DNA from: Helichrysum umbraculigerum
Taxonomy: Eukaryota > Streptophyta > Magnoliopsida > Asterales > Asteraceae
Assembly: GCA_949592205.1 (NCBI GenBank)
Contig: CATIUR010000004.1
Location: forward strand, 64,701,837-64,765,836
Direction of reading: 5' to 3'
DNA: 64,000 bases
The notes beneath the pieces were generated by a model. The model saw nothing but the letters and a program-made list of their open reading frames with translations. It did not search any database and was not told the DNA's origin. Made by a program: the position numbers and the translations under genes. Below are positions 1 through 11,439 of the stretch, one piece after another (position 1 is the stretch's first letter; each line of letters starts with the position of its first letter).

Positions 1-272
1 TTTTTATTTTTTTTCTTTTTCTATTGTTATAAAGCACTTTTTCATTGAAAATGCAGTAGTGTAGTATAAAATGAAGTAAACTATTTTATGGGGTTTTTTC
101 TAATTTTATCTGGTTATAAAGCATTTTTCCTATAAAATGTTGTAAACTAATTTTTTTTCAACATAAACGTAAAATGTAGTATAATTTACATTAAATTGCT
201 AAACGTAGAATGCAGTAGAAGGACGTAAAATGCACTGATTTTTTCCAGAGCTACCTTTTTAGATCTAGACCT
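1..272. other. AT-rich flank, no gene seen
   Basis: This stretch is very AT-rich. It contains degenerate short repeats of the type AAAATGYAGTA and long T runs. I see no coding frame, RNA gene or recognisable element in it. Confidence 0.5.
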
Positions 273-594
273 CACTACAACAAAAAAGTCATTTGTTCAC
301 ACTTTTTTCTTCACATTATTAAAAAGCATGAACTTTTTTTGTTAAATTTCTCACACTTATAGATATATATAAATCCATAACATTTATAAGCATGATATAT
401 CATTACATATTCACATATAAAAGTGTAAGAAAAAAAAGTTCGCAATTATTGGTGTGTATAAACATAAATTTAATCACACTTAAAAGTGTGAAGTTAATTT
501 GTCACACCCAATTCTTCACACAAGGGAAGTGTGAACATATTGGGTGTCACAAATTTAATTTAACACTTTTAGGTGTGATCAAGTTTATGTTGGT
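273..594 (+). mobile_element. Probable CACTA (En/Spm-like) transposon end, interrupted by element A
   Basis: The segment opens with CACTACAACAAAAAAG, which fits the terminal inverted repeat of plant CACTA transposons (known family feature). It is followed by many copies of TTCACAC and its complement GTGTGAA in both orientations, as expected for CACTA subterminal repeats. Examples are the CACACTTAAAAGTGTG palindrome near 475 and a second cluster near 520-550. It stops abruptly at the LTR that begins at 595. The rest of the transposon and its second terminus would lie to the right of the window, so the call rests on one end only. A short frame at 392-619 is not credible as a gene. Confidence 0.5.
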
Positions 595-937
595 TGTAAC
601 ATCCTCGTTTTGGGCCTAGTTGAAATTGGTAAATTCTTCATTTTATTTAATTATTTAAATTGTGTCATAAATGATTTATATTATTTGGGCATTGAAAATA
701 ATCGGTCAAACGGTTAAATGACTTATTGTGGATTGTAAAATATTACATGTTTTAAATTAATTTAGTTGACGGTAAAATATAAAAAATCTCCCCGCAAATG
801 GTTTTTAACTTCAGACAATAATAAATACGGGGAATGAAAATTAACATTTATATGGTATACTCTAGGGATTAAGTTGGTTTTTATTTCTCTCCCTCCCACA
901 TACATACGTACGCTATGCATACATACACCAAGAAAAC
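595..937 (+). repeat. LTR1 of element A1, first segment
   Basis: Begins TGTAACATCCTCG at 595. It aligns with 16921 onward (LTR2), 50972 onward (LTR3) and 57101 onward (LTR4). It is interrupted at AAAAC (933-937), where element B is inserted, and the sequence resumes at 9261. Confidence 0.88.
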
Positions 938-3005
938 TGTAACATCCTCAAATTGGGCCTAGAAGTAATAGGTATTTCCTGTAAATTTTTTAATGCAATT
1001 TAAAATTGTAATATGTGTTCGATTGTAAATTTAATAGGCCAATTAGCCTCAGGAAATATTGTGACTAGTGAAATATTGATTGTTTTAAATTTATTTAGTT
1101 GACGGTAAAATAAAATAGTTTTCCCCGTAAATAATTTTAAGTTCCAGACAATGATAAGTACGGGGGACAAAACTAGTACACAAAATAACTAATTAAGTGA
1201 TATATATCCAAATAATTGAGTCGGTTCTTATTTTTCACATATATACATACGACATACATACATACATGAAGAAATATGGAATCAATGCATACAATCATCA
1301 AATTGAAGCTTCTACTCTTGGATTCAAACTTACATAATCATCAAACAAGGTATAATCAAGTGTTCTTCATGTTCTTCAACCTAAAATTTGGGGTTTTTTG
1401 GTGTTCTTGAGATAAAATCCGAAATTAGGGTTTAAAAAGTGTAAATTGATGCTAACTAAGCTTCAATAACATGTAATAATCATTCTAGCATCATCTTAAT
1501 CATGTTATATGTGTTAATTTCGTGTTTAATATAACCCTAGAAATTGGGGGTTTTGAATAGTTGATTTAATTGACTTGATTAATCTTGAACTAAGACTTGT
1601 AGTGATCATATAGTGGTTAGTTGATGTTTAATTCTTGATTTTAAGTAGAATCATAAGTTAGATATGAAGAATGTTGCATGATCATATGAATAAAGTGATG
1701 GGTTTGGGAGTATTATTGAATTATTAGTTTGTAATCATGTTAGAAGGATTAATTGATACTTATATCATGATTAAAAGCTAAAACCCTATATTAGAATTGA
1801 GTAAGTTAATTTAGTTACATGAAGATTTTGATGGATTGTTAATTTGGAAGCTATTAATCTTGTTATTGGTGTGATTATGATAGTTAACAATGATTAATGT
1901 GAACTAAGGTGATAAGTTGATTATAATTATCATGATTTATTAGGTGATAGTGAACTAATGAAGTTAATAGTGATAATTCATTAATGGAATGAATTATGTG
2001 AAATTACTACAAGTGATAACTAAATTGATATATAGTTGAAAAGTGGTTAACATGATATCTAATCATGATTAAGAAGCAATTCAAGAAGTATGAACTTGAT
2101 GTTTGTGATGATTGTGATAATACACATGAATTGAGATTGTTGATATAAATCTATTGGAGTAATGTTATGTAGATTTGATACAAGTAACTGACTTGTGTAT
2201 TTTGTTGTATTTCCAGATATGGAGAAGACTCAGTGATATTAGACTACTGAGTGGGCGACTATGGTAGTCGGTGAGTGGACTTTGATCTCTCACTATAATT
2301 TAGTGATCACTATTGTGGTTACTTCAAGTGTTAAGTGTTATTCCTGTGTTAAGTTGAATTGTGAATTGTGTTAAAGTGTTAAAGTGTTAAGTGTTAAGTG
2401 ACCTATTGGTAACTGTGTTAATAGAGGTCAACTATGTTGGACTGTGTGGTTACAGGTTAGTCAACACAAGGGTTGTGAACATTCGTTGTAAGTAAGGCTT
2501 GTGTTGACTAAAGGTAACAAACAGTTATCGGTTAACCACTGTATTGGCCTGCAGTTGGTGTAAGTGTCGCTTGGTGGGCCACCGCGGCTGAGGGCGCCAC
2601 AAGGGCCACCGATCCTCTGGTGATGTTGAGTCAAAGTGTTAAATGTGGTGAACTCATAGTGTTAAACTAAGTTGTATTGTTAGTGATGAGTTAACTCACT
2701 TAGCTTCGTGCTAATCCCTCGTTGTTTACTCCTTGCAGGTTAATATCTATTGTTATGGGCGGGTCAAGGAGTAACTGAAGAATGTTTGACTATGATTACT
2801 CTGATTATTATTTAATACAATTTAAATGTTGATTATATAATGTCCAGGATATAAAGGATTGTTTTGTAAACGTTAATAATTAATACTTAGAACTTAGGTA
2901 ATGGAAGATGACGACATGTCATTTTATGTATATATATGTTTTGGGACTTGAGCTTCCGAATTGTAAAAAAAAAAAAAAAACAGTTGTAAATTTTGGGGCG
3001 TTATA
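938..3005 (+). repeat. 5' LTR of element B
   Basis: Starts TGTAACATCCTCAAATTGGG and ends GGGGCGTTATA, just before the primer site. It contains splice-like signals: AAG/GTATAATC at 1350, TTTCCAG ending 2216, GTGAGT at 2271 and TTGCAG ending 2738. It also holds a GTGTTAA-rich stretch (about 2335-2400), a 13-bp perfect inverted repeat (2458-2470 with 2498-2510), and an A16 run before the end. Confidence 0.92.
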
Positions 3006-3008
3006 AGT

Positions 3009-3020
3009 TGGTATCAGAGC
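3009..3020 (+). other. Primer binding site, element B
   Basis: TGGTATCAGAGC, complementary to the 3' end of plant initiator methionine tRNA, lies three bases after the LTR end. Confidence 0.85.
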
Positions 3021-4599
3021 ATAGGTTTGGGATAATTGAATAATGGTTGGATTGTTCAATCCCAAGCCTAGTGATGGTGGTCAAACATTTCGAGGTGTGG
3101 GATTAGTGGTGGTATGAGCAAGTTGTTGTTAAATGTAAACTAATCTATAACAATGTGTTAGATTGTTGTTTTGAGTGCAGAGACGGAGGATAGTGAGGAA
3201 CCGATTGGTATTCTCAATCCTCAACACTCGTGGGCCTAGATGTTCCAGGTAATTTCTGATAAACTTGGTGAATTTCAATAAATTTTCATTTTTTACTTTA
3301 CTATATTATGATTGTTAGTAAAGTAAATTGAAATTTTGGTGATTATTACTTGTAATAATGTGATAGAGATATTAAAATGAAATTAAGAAGGGAATAGTAA
3401 ATTCAGAAAAAGTGTTAAAAACGGTGTGAAGATACATTAGTGACTAATGTGTAACTGTTGTGTTATGTGGAATTAATTGTATGTGTAATGTGAAAATGAA
3501 GTGTGTGAATATAAGTTGATAAATGCAAGTGTGATTATAGATCCTTGCTAGGGAAATAACTGATAAATGATAAGCTAATTTGATGTGACACACTATGATG
3601 AAATCAATGGGTTGCGGGTGTATCTATTTATAAGTTTGGAGTTGTGTTATTGTGTGACTTAGACTGTGTCCGGTTGTTGAAATATATGCTATTGACTTGG
3701 AAAGGTCAATGTTGAATGTAATTGTGTCAAACTTGATAATTGCCATGCTATGCCATGCTATAAAGTGAGGAACGTAACTAAAAGTCTAAATGTTTAGCAT
3801 TGATCATGATTAGGGTGAATTATGATCTTTGTATTACTAATAGTGTGTAAGAAAGTTAAAGCGGTCAATGAGTCTAAATGTGCGGTGACGAGTTTGTGAA
3901 AAGTCAAATTGAAAATATATGATGAAGTTGGTTTATATATGATGAAATTTTGTGAATTTGGTGTTTTAGGGTGATAATATGAAACTAATGATGAAAGTGG
4001 GTTAGTTTGACTTGGAATAGTCAAAGAAGTGTGGGTTGGGTGTTGGAATGGTGATCATATGGTCGTAAAACCAAACGGGTCATTTAAGTGTCCAAATGGG
4101 TCACTTAGTGTTAAAATGTATAGAATTTGATGTGGTACGTGTATGATAACTTTTAAAGTGACTGAAAGTCATAAGTATAGATAAAAGGTGGATTGAAAAT
4201 GTTAATGTTGTCATTTTGAATGAAATTGGTGAAATTGTCCATTTTGACCCCTAAACGGGTCAATGTGTTAAAATAATGTAGAAGGAGTGTTTGTATATGA
4301 TGAATATGCCCACACGTCACTAATGTATATAGAAACATGTTGGTAAAAGGTGGAAGTCAGAAACCAAGTCGTTTGAAATATAGCGTGTCAACCAAAATGG
4401 TCGAAAATGGTCAAAAATGAGTCGTACGTCCGTTTTCTCGTAAAACGAGTAAATTGAAAAAGTGTAAAAAGGGAAAGTTTCATTTTGGCATAGTGGATGT
4501 GCCTGCAAAATTTTAGAGTCTAACTCTAAAAGAGTAAAAAGTTATACGCGTTTGAAATTGGCTAAAAATATGATTTTTCTGAATCTCAGATTTCTGCTT

Positions 4600-4854
4600 G
4601 GGAACGCGATCCCAACAAGTTTTTCTGGATCGCGTTCGTACGTGTTATTTTGTCTCAGATTATTTTTATGCTTGGGAACGCGATCCCAGCCATTTTCCAG
4701 GATCGCGTTTGTGTGTGTATTTCGTGTTCAGATGCGTTTTCTCTTGGGAACGCGATCCCGCTCACTTCTCCGGATCGCGTTTGTATGCCTAATTTGGTTA
4801 CAGAATATTTTTCAATAGGGAACGCGATCCTGACCTGTTTCCCGGATCGCGTTA
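4600..4854 (+). repeat. Four-unit hairpin array (GAACGCGATCC ... GGATCGCGTT) in B
   Basis: Four tandem units with starts near 4600, 4674, 4746 and 4818, a period of 72-74 bp. Each has GGGAACGCGATCC, then 11-15 bases, then GGATCGCGTT, giving an 11-bp near-perfect stem. An A run and GCGACGTTCGACGT follow. The array is GC-rich in AT-rich surroundings and is conserved in the A internal regions. Confidence 0.85.
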
Positions 4855-5836
4855 GTATAAAAAAAAAAAAAAATTCTTGCGACGTTCGACGTAATACTTG
4901 ACGTAGAAAAATTTTTAGAAAATTTCGGTGTCCGATTAAGACGAAATTTACATGTCAACTCAAAAACGGCCCAACGGTCAAAGCTCATCGCGTTGCTATG
5001 AGCCCTGTCAGTTTTCGGCACTTCGGGGTCGTTTGGGGCCCGAAAATCGCGTTTTATTGTTTTTCGGACATTATTTCGGACTTTTAGCTTATGAATTGTA
5101 TTGGGCTTTTGTTTCTTTGAGCCCATAGATCATTCCTGTGACTATATGCAATATTAAAAGTTGTTTTAAGAGGTTTATATGGTTCTTTGTGTAGGAGTTG
5201 TTTGTAGGCAGTTTATTTAACTGCATAGTATACCAGTAAGGGTATTGTTGATTGTTGCTTGTTAGGGTAAATAAATATTGATTATGTAATCATGTTAATT
5301 ACATTATGTGAAATACTTAATATGATTGAATAAGTATTTGTAAGAGTTGAAGAGTATTGTAGGAGCTTACTCTTGCTTGATAACTAAATATGGAAGGTTA
5401 TTTATTAATCAACTTAGAAATTATATATTGATGAATATATGTGGAATATGACCTGGTAATTTAACAGGGTACTTAGTGCTAAATGTTATATAGAGTATTA
5501 TACTTGATAATTAAAGTGTTAAGTGATTGATATTGAATCGTGTAGAGAGGGTGTTAAATTGATTTAGTTGTGTTAAAACTTACACATGTGTTAATAAGAT
5601 AATGAGGAATGTGTTAGATGATTGAATTATTATGTTTACTTAATTTTGTGAGTAGTTTCACATTCAAGTGATAAATGAAAATTGTAACAAGTTAATACTT
5701 GGTCATAAACCTATTACAAAGTGTTACCATATGTGTGATAATTATTGATTTTAGCATTGTGATATATGTGAGAGTAAAAGTTAATCATTTTAGAGATTGA
5801 TGGTATGAAGTGGCCTGAGAATTAAGTGTGACTGAC

Positions 5837-5873
5837 ATAATATGACGACGTCTGGCCAACGTATTTATATTAT
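5837..5873 (+). other. Conserved 37-nt stem-loop in B
   Basis: Arms of 15 nt (5837-5851 and 5859-5873) pair at 13 of 15 positions, counting one G-U, around the loop CTGGCCA. The same structure is at 15494-15530, 49536-49572 and 55664-55700 in family A, within about 100 conserved bases whose surroundings have diverged. Confidence 0.7.
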
Positions 5874-7171
5874 GCCATTTAACATGGAGTATTGAGGCTA
5901 CCAAGTACCAGAGAAATTGATGTGACCTTAAAAATTGTAGGTTTTCGATGTTGACATTGAGATAGTTATATATAAATATATATATAGAGAGCCTTTTGAT
6001 TGATAGTTATATTATTATTAATTGAGAATTGTGTGAAATTTGATTGTTATTATATGCTTAATATCAAGGTGAAGTGATAAGTTGCATATAGAAGAGAATA
6101 AAACATGAAATAATCTTCCGTGGAGATTAACGAGATAGAATTGAATGATGAAATGTTGATGAAAAATGTGTGTGTGGTCAACACATTTTAATGGAATGGT
6201 ACTTGCGCTTGAATGGCAATGTACCCGTTGATGGAAAAACTTGGTAATTATCCAATTTGAATTGGTACTAAGTGACTTGGTGATTAAGTGATAATAGTGT
6301 TAACTATGAAGAATTGAATTGTATTTTGCTTGTTAATATGTGAATAGTGTTATATGAGTTTGAGATACTTTTAAATAAAAGATTATCAAATACAGTAGTG
6401 ATATGTGGTACTAGCACAAATGTTAGTTATGAATTGAAATTTAAATTTCATTGTTGTTGGGTGTATTGTGATTTTCATAATCAGTGTTTTACTGTTAAAA
6501 GGGGTATAAATCATATATCTATTTTAAAGATTCTAGCACGTCGTTAGTTTCTAGTGTTAAAAGTATGTTATGTACATGATGATGTTATCCACTTACGTCA
6601 AGTGATTACCTGTTTAAAGTGATTAATTGGGAATAATTTCCTTAAGTGATCATATTATGCATGAAAATATGATTTAGATACATATCATATGTTAAGGTAA
6701 GAAATAGAAACATGTACATGTGGATATGTATATGTAGATAGAATTTAAATTGTGTGCATATAATTAAGAGTTGCTCAAGGGAGTAACTATTTTAAGTGAT
6801 AAATATCACACTTGTCGTATAGTATTGCAAGTTAAATTGAGTATGAGACATAAATTATGTGTTTTCGTGAATCTAATTGAGATATACACTAGTCGTGTGT
6901 GAGTCGATGAAATAATATATATGTAGGTACATAGAGTGTGTAGTGAAATGTATGCATAAGCATGTCATGCATAGGTGATTTAAGTTGTGTACACACTTTA
7001 GGTGGATATAGTGATGAGTAATTACGATGTTAGAGTAGTACGAAGAGTACAATATTAATAAACTGGAAATTGTGGTGGTAGTGGAATCTCATTTAAGGAA
7101 TGAGATTTGTCAAGTAATTAAGTACTTTAGAATAATCAAGGTTGATTAGATTTCGAGGACGAAATCTCTTT

Positions 7172-7183
7172 AAGGGGGAGAGA
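7172..7183 (+). other. Polypurine tract, element B
   Basis: AAGGGGGAGAGA directly before the 3' LTR. It is preceded by the inverted repeat GATTTCGAGGACGAAATC. The same pair of signals occurs in family A and, as TTTCGGGACGAAA, in the coding elements. Confidence 0.8.
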
Positions 7184-7185
7184 TT

Positions 7186-9255
7186 TGTAACATCCTCAAA
7201 TTGGGCCTAGAAGTAATAGGTATTTCCTGTAAAATTTTTAATGCAATTTAAAATTGTAATATGTGTTCGATTGTAAATTTAGTAGGTCAATTAGCCTCAG
7301 GAAATATTGTGACTAGTGAAATATTGATTGTTTTAAATTTATTTAGTTGACGGTAAAATAAAATAGTTTTCCTTGTAAATAATTTTAAGTTCCAGACAAT
7401 GATAAGTACGGGGGACAAAACTAGTACACAAAATAACTAATTAGGTGATATATATCCAAATAATTGAGTCGGTTCTTATTTTTCACATATATACATACGA
7501 CATACATACATACATGAAGAAATATGGAATCAATGCATACAATCATCAAATTGAAGCTTCTACTCTTGGATTCAAACTTACATAATCATCAAACAAGGTA
7601 TAATCAAGTGTTCTTCATGTTCTTCAACCTAGAATTTGGGGTTTTTTGGTGTTCTTGAGATAAAATCCGAAATTAGGGTTTAAAAAGTGTAAATTGATGC
7701 TAACTAAGCTTCAATAACATGTAATAATCATTCTAGCATCATCTTAATCATGTTATATGTGTTAATTTCGTGTTTAATATAACCCTAGAAATTGGGGGTT
7801 TTGAATAGTTGATTTAATTGACTTGATTAATCTTGAACTAAGACTTGTAGTGATCATATAGTGGTTAGTTGATGTTTAATTCTTGATTTTAAGTAGAATC
7901 ATAAGTTAGATATGAAGAATGTTGCATGATCATATGAATAAAGTGATGGGTTTGGGAGTATTATTGAATTTTTAGTTTGTAATCATGTTAGAAGGATTAA
8001 TTGATACTTATATCATGATTAAAAGCTAAAACCCTATATTAGAATTGAGTAAGTTAATTTAGTTACATGAAGATTTTGATGGATTGTTAATTTGGAAGCT
8101 ATTAATCTTGTTATTGGTGTGATTATGATAGTTAACAATGATTAATGTGAACTAAGGTGATAAGTTGATTATAATTATCATGATTTATTAGGTGATAGTG
8201 AACTAATGAAGTTAATAGTGATAATTCATATTAATGGAATGAATTATGTGAAATTACTACAAGTGATAACTAAATTGATATATAGTTGAAAAGTGGTTAA
8301 CATGATATCTAATCATGATTAAGAAGCAATTCAAGAAGTATGAACTTGATGTTTGTGATGATTGTGATAATACACATGAATTGAGATTGTTGATATAAAT
8401 CTATTGGAGTAATGTTATGTAGATTTGATACAAGTAACTGACTTGTGTATTTTGTTGTATTTCCAGATATGGAGAAGACTCAGTGATATTAGACTACTGA
8501 GTGGGCGACTATGGTAGTCGGTGAGTGGACTTTGATCTCTCACTATAATTTAGTGATCACTATTGTGGTTACTTCAAGTGTTAAGTGTTATTCCTGTGTT
8601 AAGTTGAATTGTGAATTGTGTTAAAGTGTTAAAGTGTTAAGTGTTAAGTGACCTATTGGTAACTGTGTTAATAGAGGTCAACTATGTTGGACTGTGTGGT
8701 TACAGGTTAGTCAACACAAGGGTTGTGAACATTCGTTGTAAGTAAGGCTTGTGTTGACTAAAGGTAACAAACAGTTATCGGTTAACCACTGTATTGGCCT
8801 GCAGTTGGTGTAAGTGTCGCTTGGTGGGCCACCGCGGCTGAGGGCGCCACAAGGGCCACCGATCCTCTGGTGATGTTGAGTCAAAGTGTTAAATGTGGTG
8901 AACTCATAGTGTTAAACTAAGTTGTATTGTTAGTGATGAGTTAACTCACTTAGCTTCGTGCTAATCCCTCGTTGTTTACTCCTTGCAGGTTAATATCTAT
9001 TGTTATGGGCGGGTCAAGGAGTAACTGAAGAATGTTTGACTAGGATTACTCTGATTATTATTTAATACAATTTAAATGTTGATTATATAATGTCCAGGAT
9101 ATAAAGGATTGTTTTGTAAACGTTAATAATTAATACTTAGAACTTAGGTAATGGAAGATGACGACATGTCATTTTATGTATATATATGTTTTGGGACTTG
9201 AGCTTCCGAATTGTAAAAAAAAAAAAAAAACAGTTGTAAATTTTGAGGCGTTATA
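7186..9255 (+). repeat. 3' LTR of element B
   Basis: Near-identical to 938-3005, with about a dozen substitutions plus a 2-bp indel near 8228. It ends TTATA and is followed by the AAAAC duplication. Confidence 0.92.
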
Positions 9256-9260
9256 AAAAC

Positions 9261-10372
9261 CCTAAATCAAAACATGAAGAGATCATCAAATTGGAGCTTC
9301 ATAACTCGAATTCAAGCTTCCTTAATCATCAAGAACAAGGTATGATCTCATGTTCTTCATTTTTCATAACCTAGAAATTGGGGTTTTTGGGGTGTTTGCT
9401 AATTAGTAAGTTTAATCCGAAATTGAGGGTTGGTTTTGTGAAATTGTTGTTAGTTAAGATTGTTATTGTTGATTACTAACGAGATTCTAGCTTAAGATTA
9501 CAAAGTTATGGTGATTCTTAGGGTTTATGATAATTTTGATGGGTTATTGATTATAATCCAAAATTTTAAGGTTGTAGTAATTATATTAGTGTTAGTTGAT
9601 GATTAAATGATGATTATAATATAAACCCTAACTTAGAAATGATGAAGTTGATATATGATCATTAATAAAGTTTGTGAGTTTGGTTGATTTTGAAGAATCC
9701 ATGTTTTAAGTTGATGTTATTAGTGTATAATTGATAAGTATTGTTAATGATTATATTATAAGGGATTAATGATGATGATTAACATTATTCAAGTTAAAAG
9801 TTATAAAGTGATTAAGTGTTCTTGAGAATTTTGATGATTATGATGATTATCATAGGTTATATGATATATTTGATATGGTGTGTAATTTAAAACACTTGAT
9901 TGATAATCAAAGAGTAATGTTGCAAATTATTGACTAAGTATTCATTAAACCATGTGTTAGGGGTTTTGAATGAATTAGTGATATTTGATGGTAATGATCT
10001 TATTAAAGATTTAACCATGTTAATGGGGATAATAAAAGTTGATTAAATGAGGTGGTGGTCATAACGATCATAAACTTGATAATTGAGTTTGAATTGTGTT
10101 GTTGATATGGTTATTTATAATATTAGAATGATGTTGTATAGATTTTGAGACAAGTAACTAACTTATGTTATTCCATTGTATTCTCAGATGTGGAGAAGAC
10201 TCAGTGACATTAGACTACTGAGTGGACGGCGGAGGTATTGGTGAGTGGAACAATGTACCTTCAGCGTAACTTAGTTGTAACAGATTGGTTACAACGGGTA
10301 AACGTGGTTTTACTGATTATAGACTGATGATTGACATGTTGCTTTGATAGATATAGATTTTGTGATATCTGG
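9261..10372 (+). repeat. LTR1 of element A1, second segment
   Basis: Continues LTR1 after element B, starting CCTAAATCAAAACATG as in 17265 and 57445. It includes the splice-like donor AAG/GTATGATCT and the exon-like block after TTCTCAG. It ends at TCTGG (10368-10372), the target site of solo LTR C. Confidence 0.88.
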
Positions 10373-10812
10373 TGTAACACCCCCAAATTCGTCTGTTTTA
10401 GATTAGCGGAAGCATTTTAGTTTGAGTACGGGGGTGCCACAATAACAAAGCATGCATACGTATCAGAGCTTATGATTACAACAGAACATAATATATTAAG
10501 ATGCCAAAAGTAGTAATTACAAAGTTTACGATTCATCGAATCGTACAAGTTAAAAGTAATAAGTTTACAAAAGTGGATTTCTGAAATATGACTAAAACAT
10601 TTCAGTTATACTAAAGAAATCCATGTGTTTCCAAAAGTTGGCATCCTAAGACTTCACGGGTCGCCTAATTCTCCATGTGTGTTGGCGATTCTTATGTGCA
10701 CAGCTAATTCCCTGAAAAACATAGTAAAAGTCAACAACTAGGTTGAGTGAATTCACAGGTTTTTATGTTTGCAAGTACAGTTGATAACCCACTTGTTGTT
10801 TATACAGTATCG

Positions 10813-11340
10813 TTGGGATGTCACCCAAATGTGTAATTCGTAAAACCAAATACGTTTCCAAATAGTTGTTTGTAGGAAAGTTCGTATCCTAGTAGTTGTA
10901 GGAAATCAGTATCCTATTTTCAAGTGTGTTTTTGTAGGAATATACGTATCCTAATCGTAGATATGTTTCGTTGGGATGCTGCCCAAAAGTGTAGTTCAAG
11001 TTATAGTAGGAATGTAGGTATCCTATCAGTTAATCGTAGGAATGTCAGTATCCTAATCGTTTGGTGGGACCATGTCAGTAGGAACCCGGTGCCCATGTTA
11101 GAAGGGACTTTTCATCAGTCGAATAACCATAGTAGACCCATGTGCGTAGGATCTAGTGCCCATGTCAGAAGGGACTTTTCAACAGTCGGTGCCCATGTCA
11201 GAAGGGACTTTTCAGTAGTGTTGCCCATGTTCGTAGGGACTTTTCAGTAGTGTTGCCCATGTCAGTAGGGACTTTTCAATCGTGCAATACCAATAGTAGA
11301 TCCGTGTTAGTGGGATCTAGTGCCCATGTCAGTAGGGACT
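10813..11340 (-). repeat. Array of small hairpins with a constant loop in solo LTR C
   Basis: At least a dozen units share a loop resembling ATGTCAGTA but have different paired arms. These are TTGGG/CCCAA (10813-10828, about 10971-10986), TAGGA/TCCTA (10873-10891, 10899-10916 and three more to about 11055), AGATCC/GGATCT (about 11297-11317) and CCC/GGG in the ATGTCAGWAGGGACTTTTCA repeats (about 11090-11340). Confidence 0.75.
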
Positions 11341-11439
11341 TTTAGTTACCCAGTCCGTTATATAAAGTGTTGCTGGTTATCCTCCAGCGTTCTCAAAACA
11401 TGTTCATGTGTTTACAGTGTTGGTAGTATGAAAGTATTA

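Larger units (their letters stand above)
3006..7185 (+). other. Non-coding internal region of element B
   Basis: The primer site TGGTATCAGAGC is at 3009-3020 and the polypurine tract AAGGGGGAGAGA at about 7172-7183. Between them no frame longer than about 100 codons resembles a known protein. Roughly 3990-5140 is strikingly similar to the internal regions of family A, while the flanks are much more diverged. Two further conserved features are a four-unit GAACGCGATCC hairpin array (4600-4854) and a 37-nt stem-loop (5837-5873). The short frames on both strands across the array are translations of the repeat. Confidence 0.85.
938..9255 (+). mobile_element. Element B: complete non-coding LTR retrotransposon (LARD), 8.3 kb
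   Basis: B has two LTRs of about 2.07 kb (938-3005 and 7186-9255) that differ at only about a dozen places, so insertion is recent. It is flanked by a 5-bp duplication AAAAC (933-937 and 9256-9260) inside LTR1 of A1. The 4.18 kb internal region has a Met-tRNA primer site and a polypurine tract but no gag, pol or other believable frame. Its LTR and internal sequence are diverged relatives of family A, so A and B are two subfamilies of one non-coding lineage. Confidence 0.92.

Noticed and set aside
4153..4508. Two overlapping minus-strand frames of about 61 codons, kept in B and the A internal regions (13783-14138, 47823-48178, 53953-54308)
   Set aside because: They follow from nucleotide similarity of the copies, have no domain or codon signature, and lie antisense to the element.
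4552..4901. Overlapping frames in three reading frames across the hairpin array
   Set aside because: Translations of the GAACGCGATCC repeat; the repeat explains them fully.
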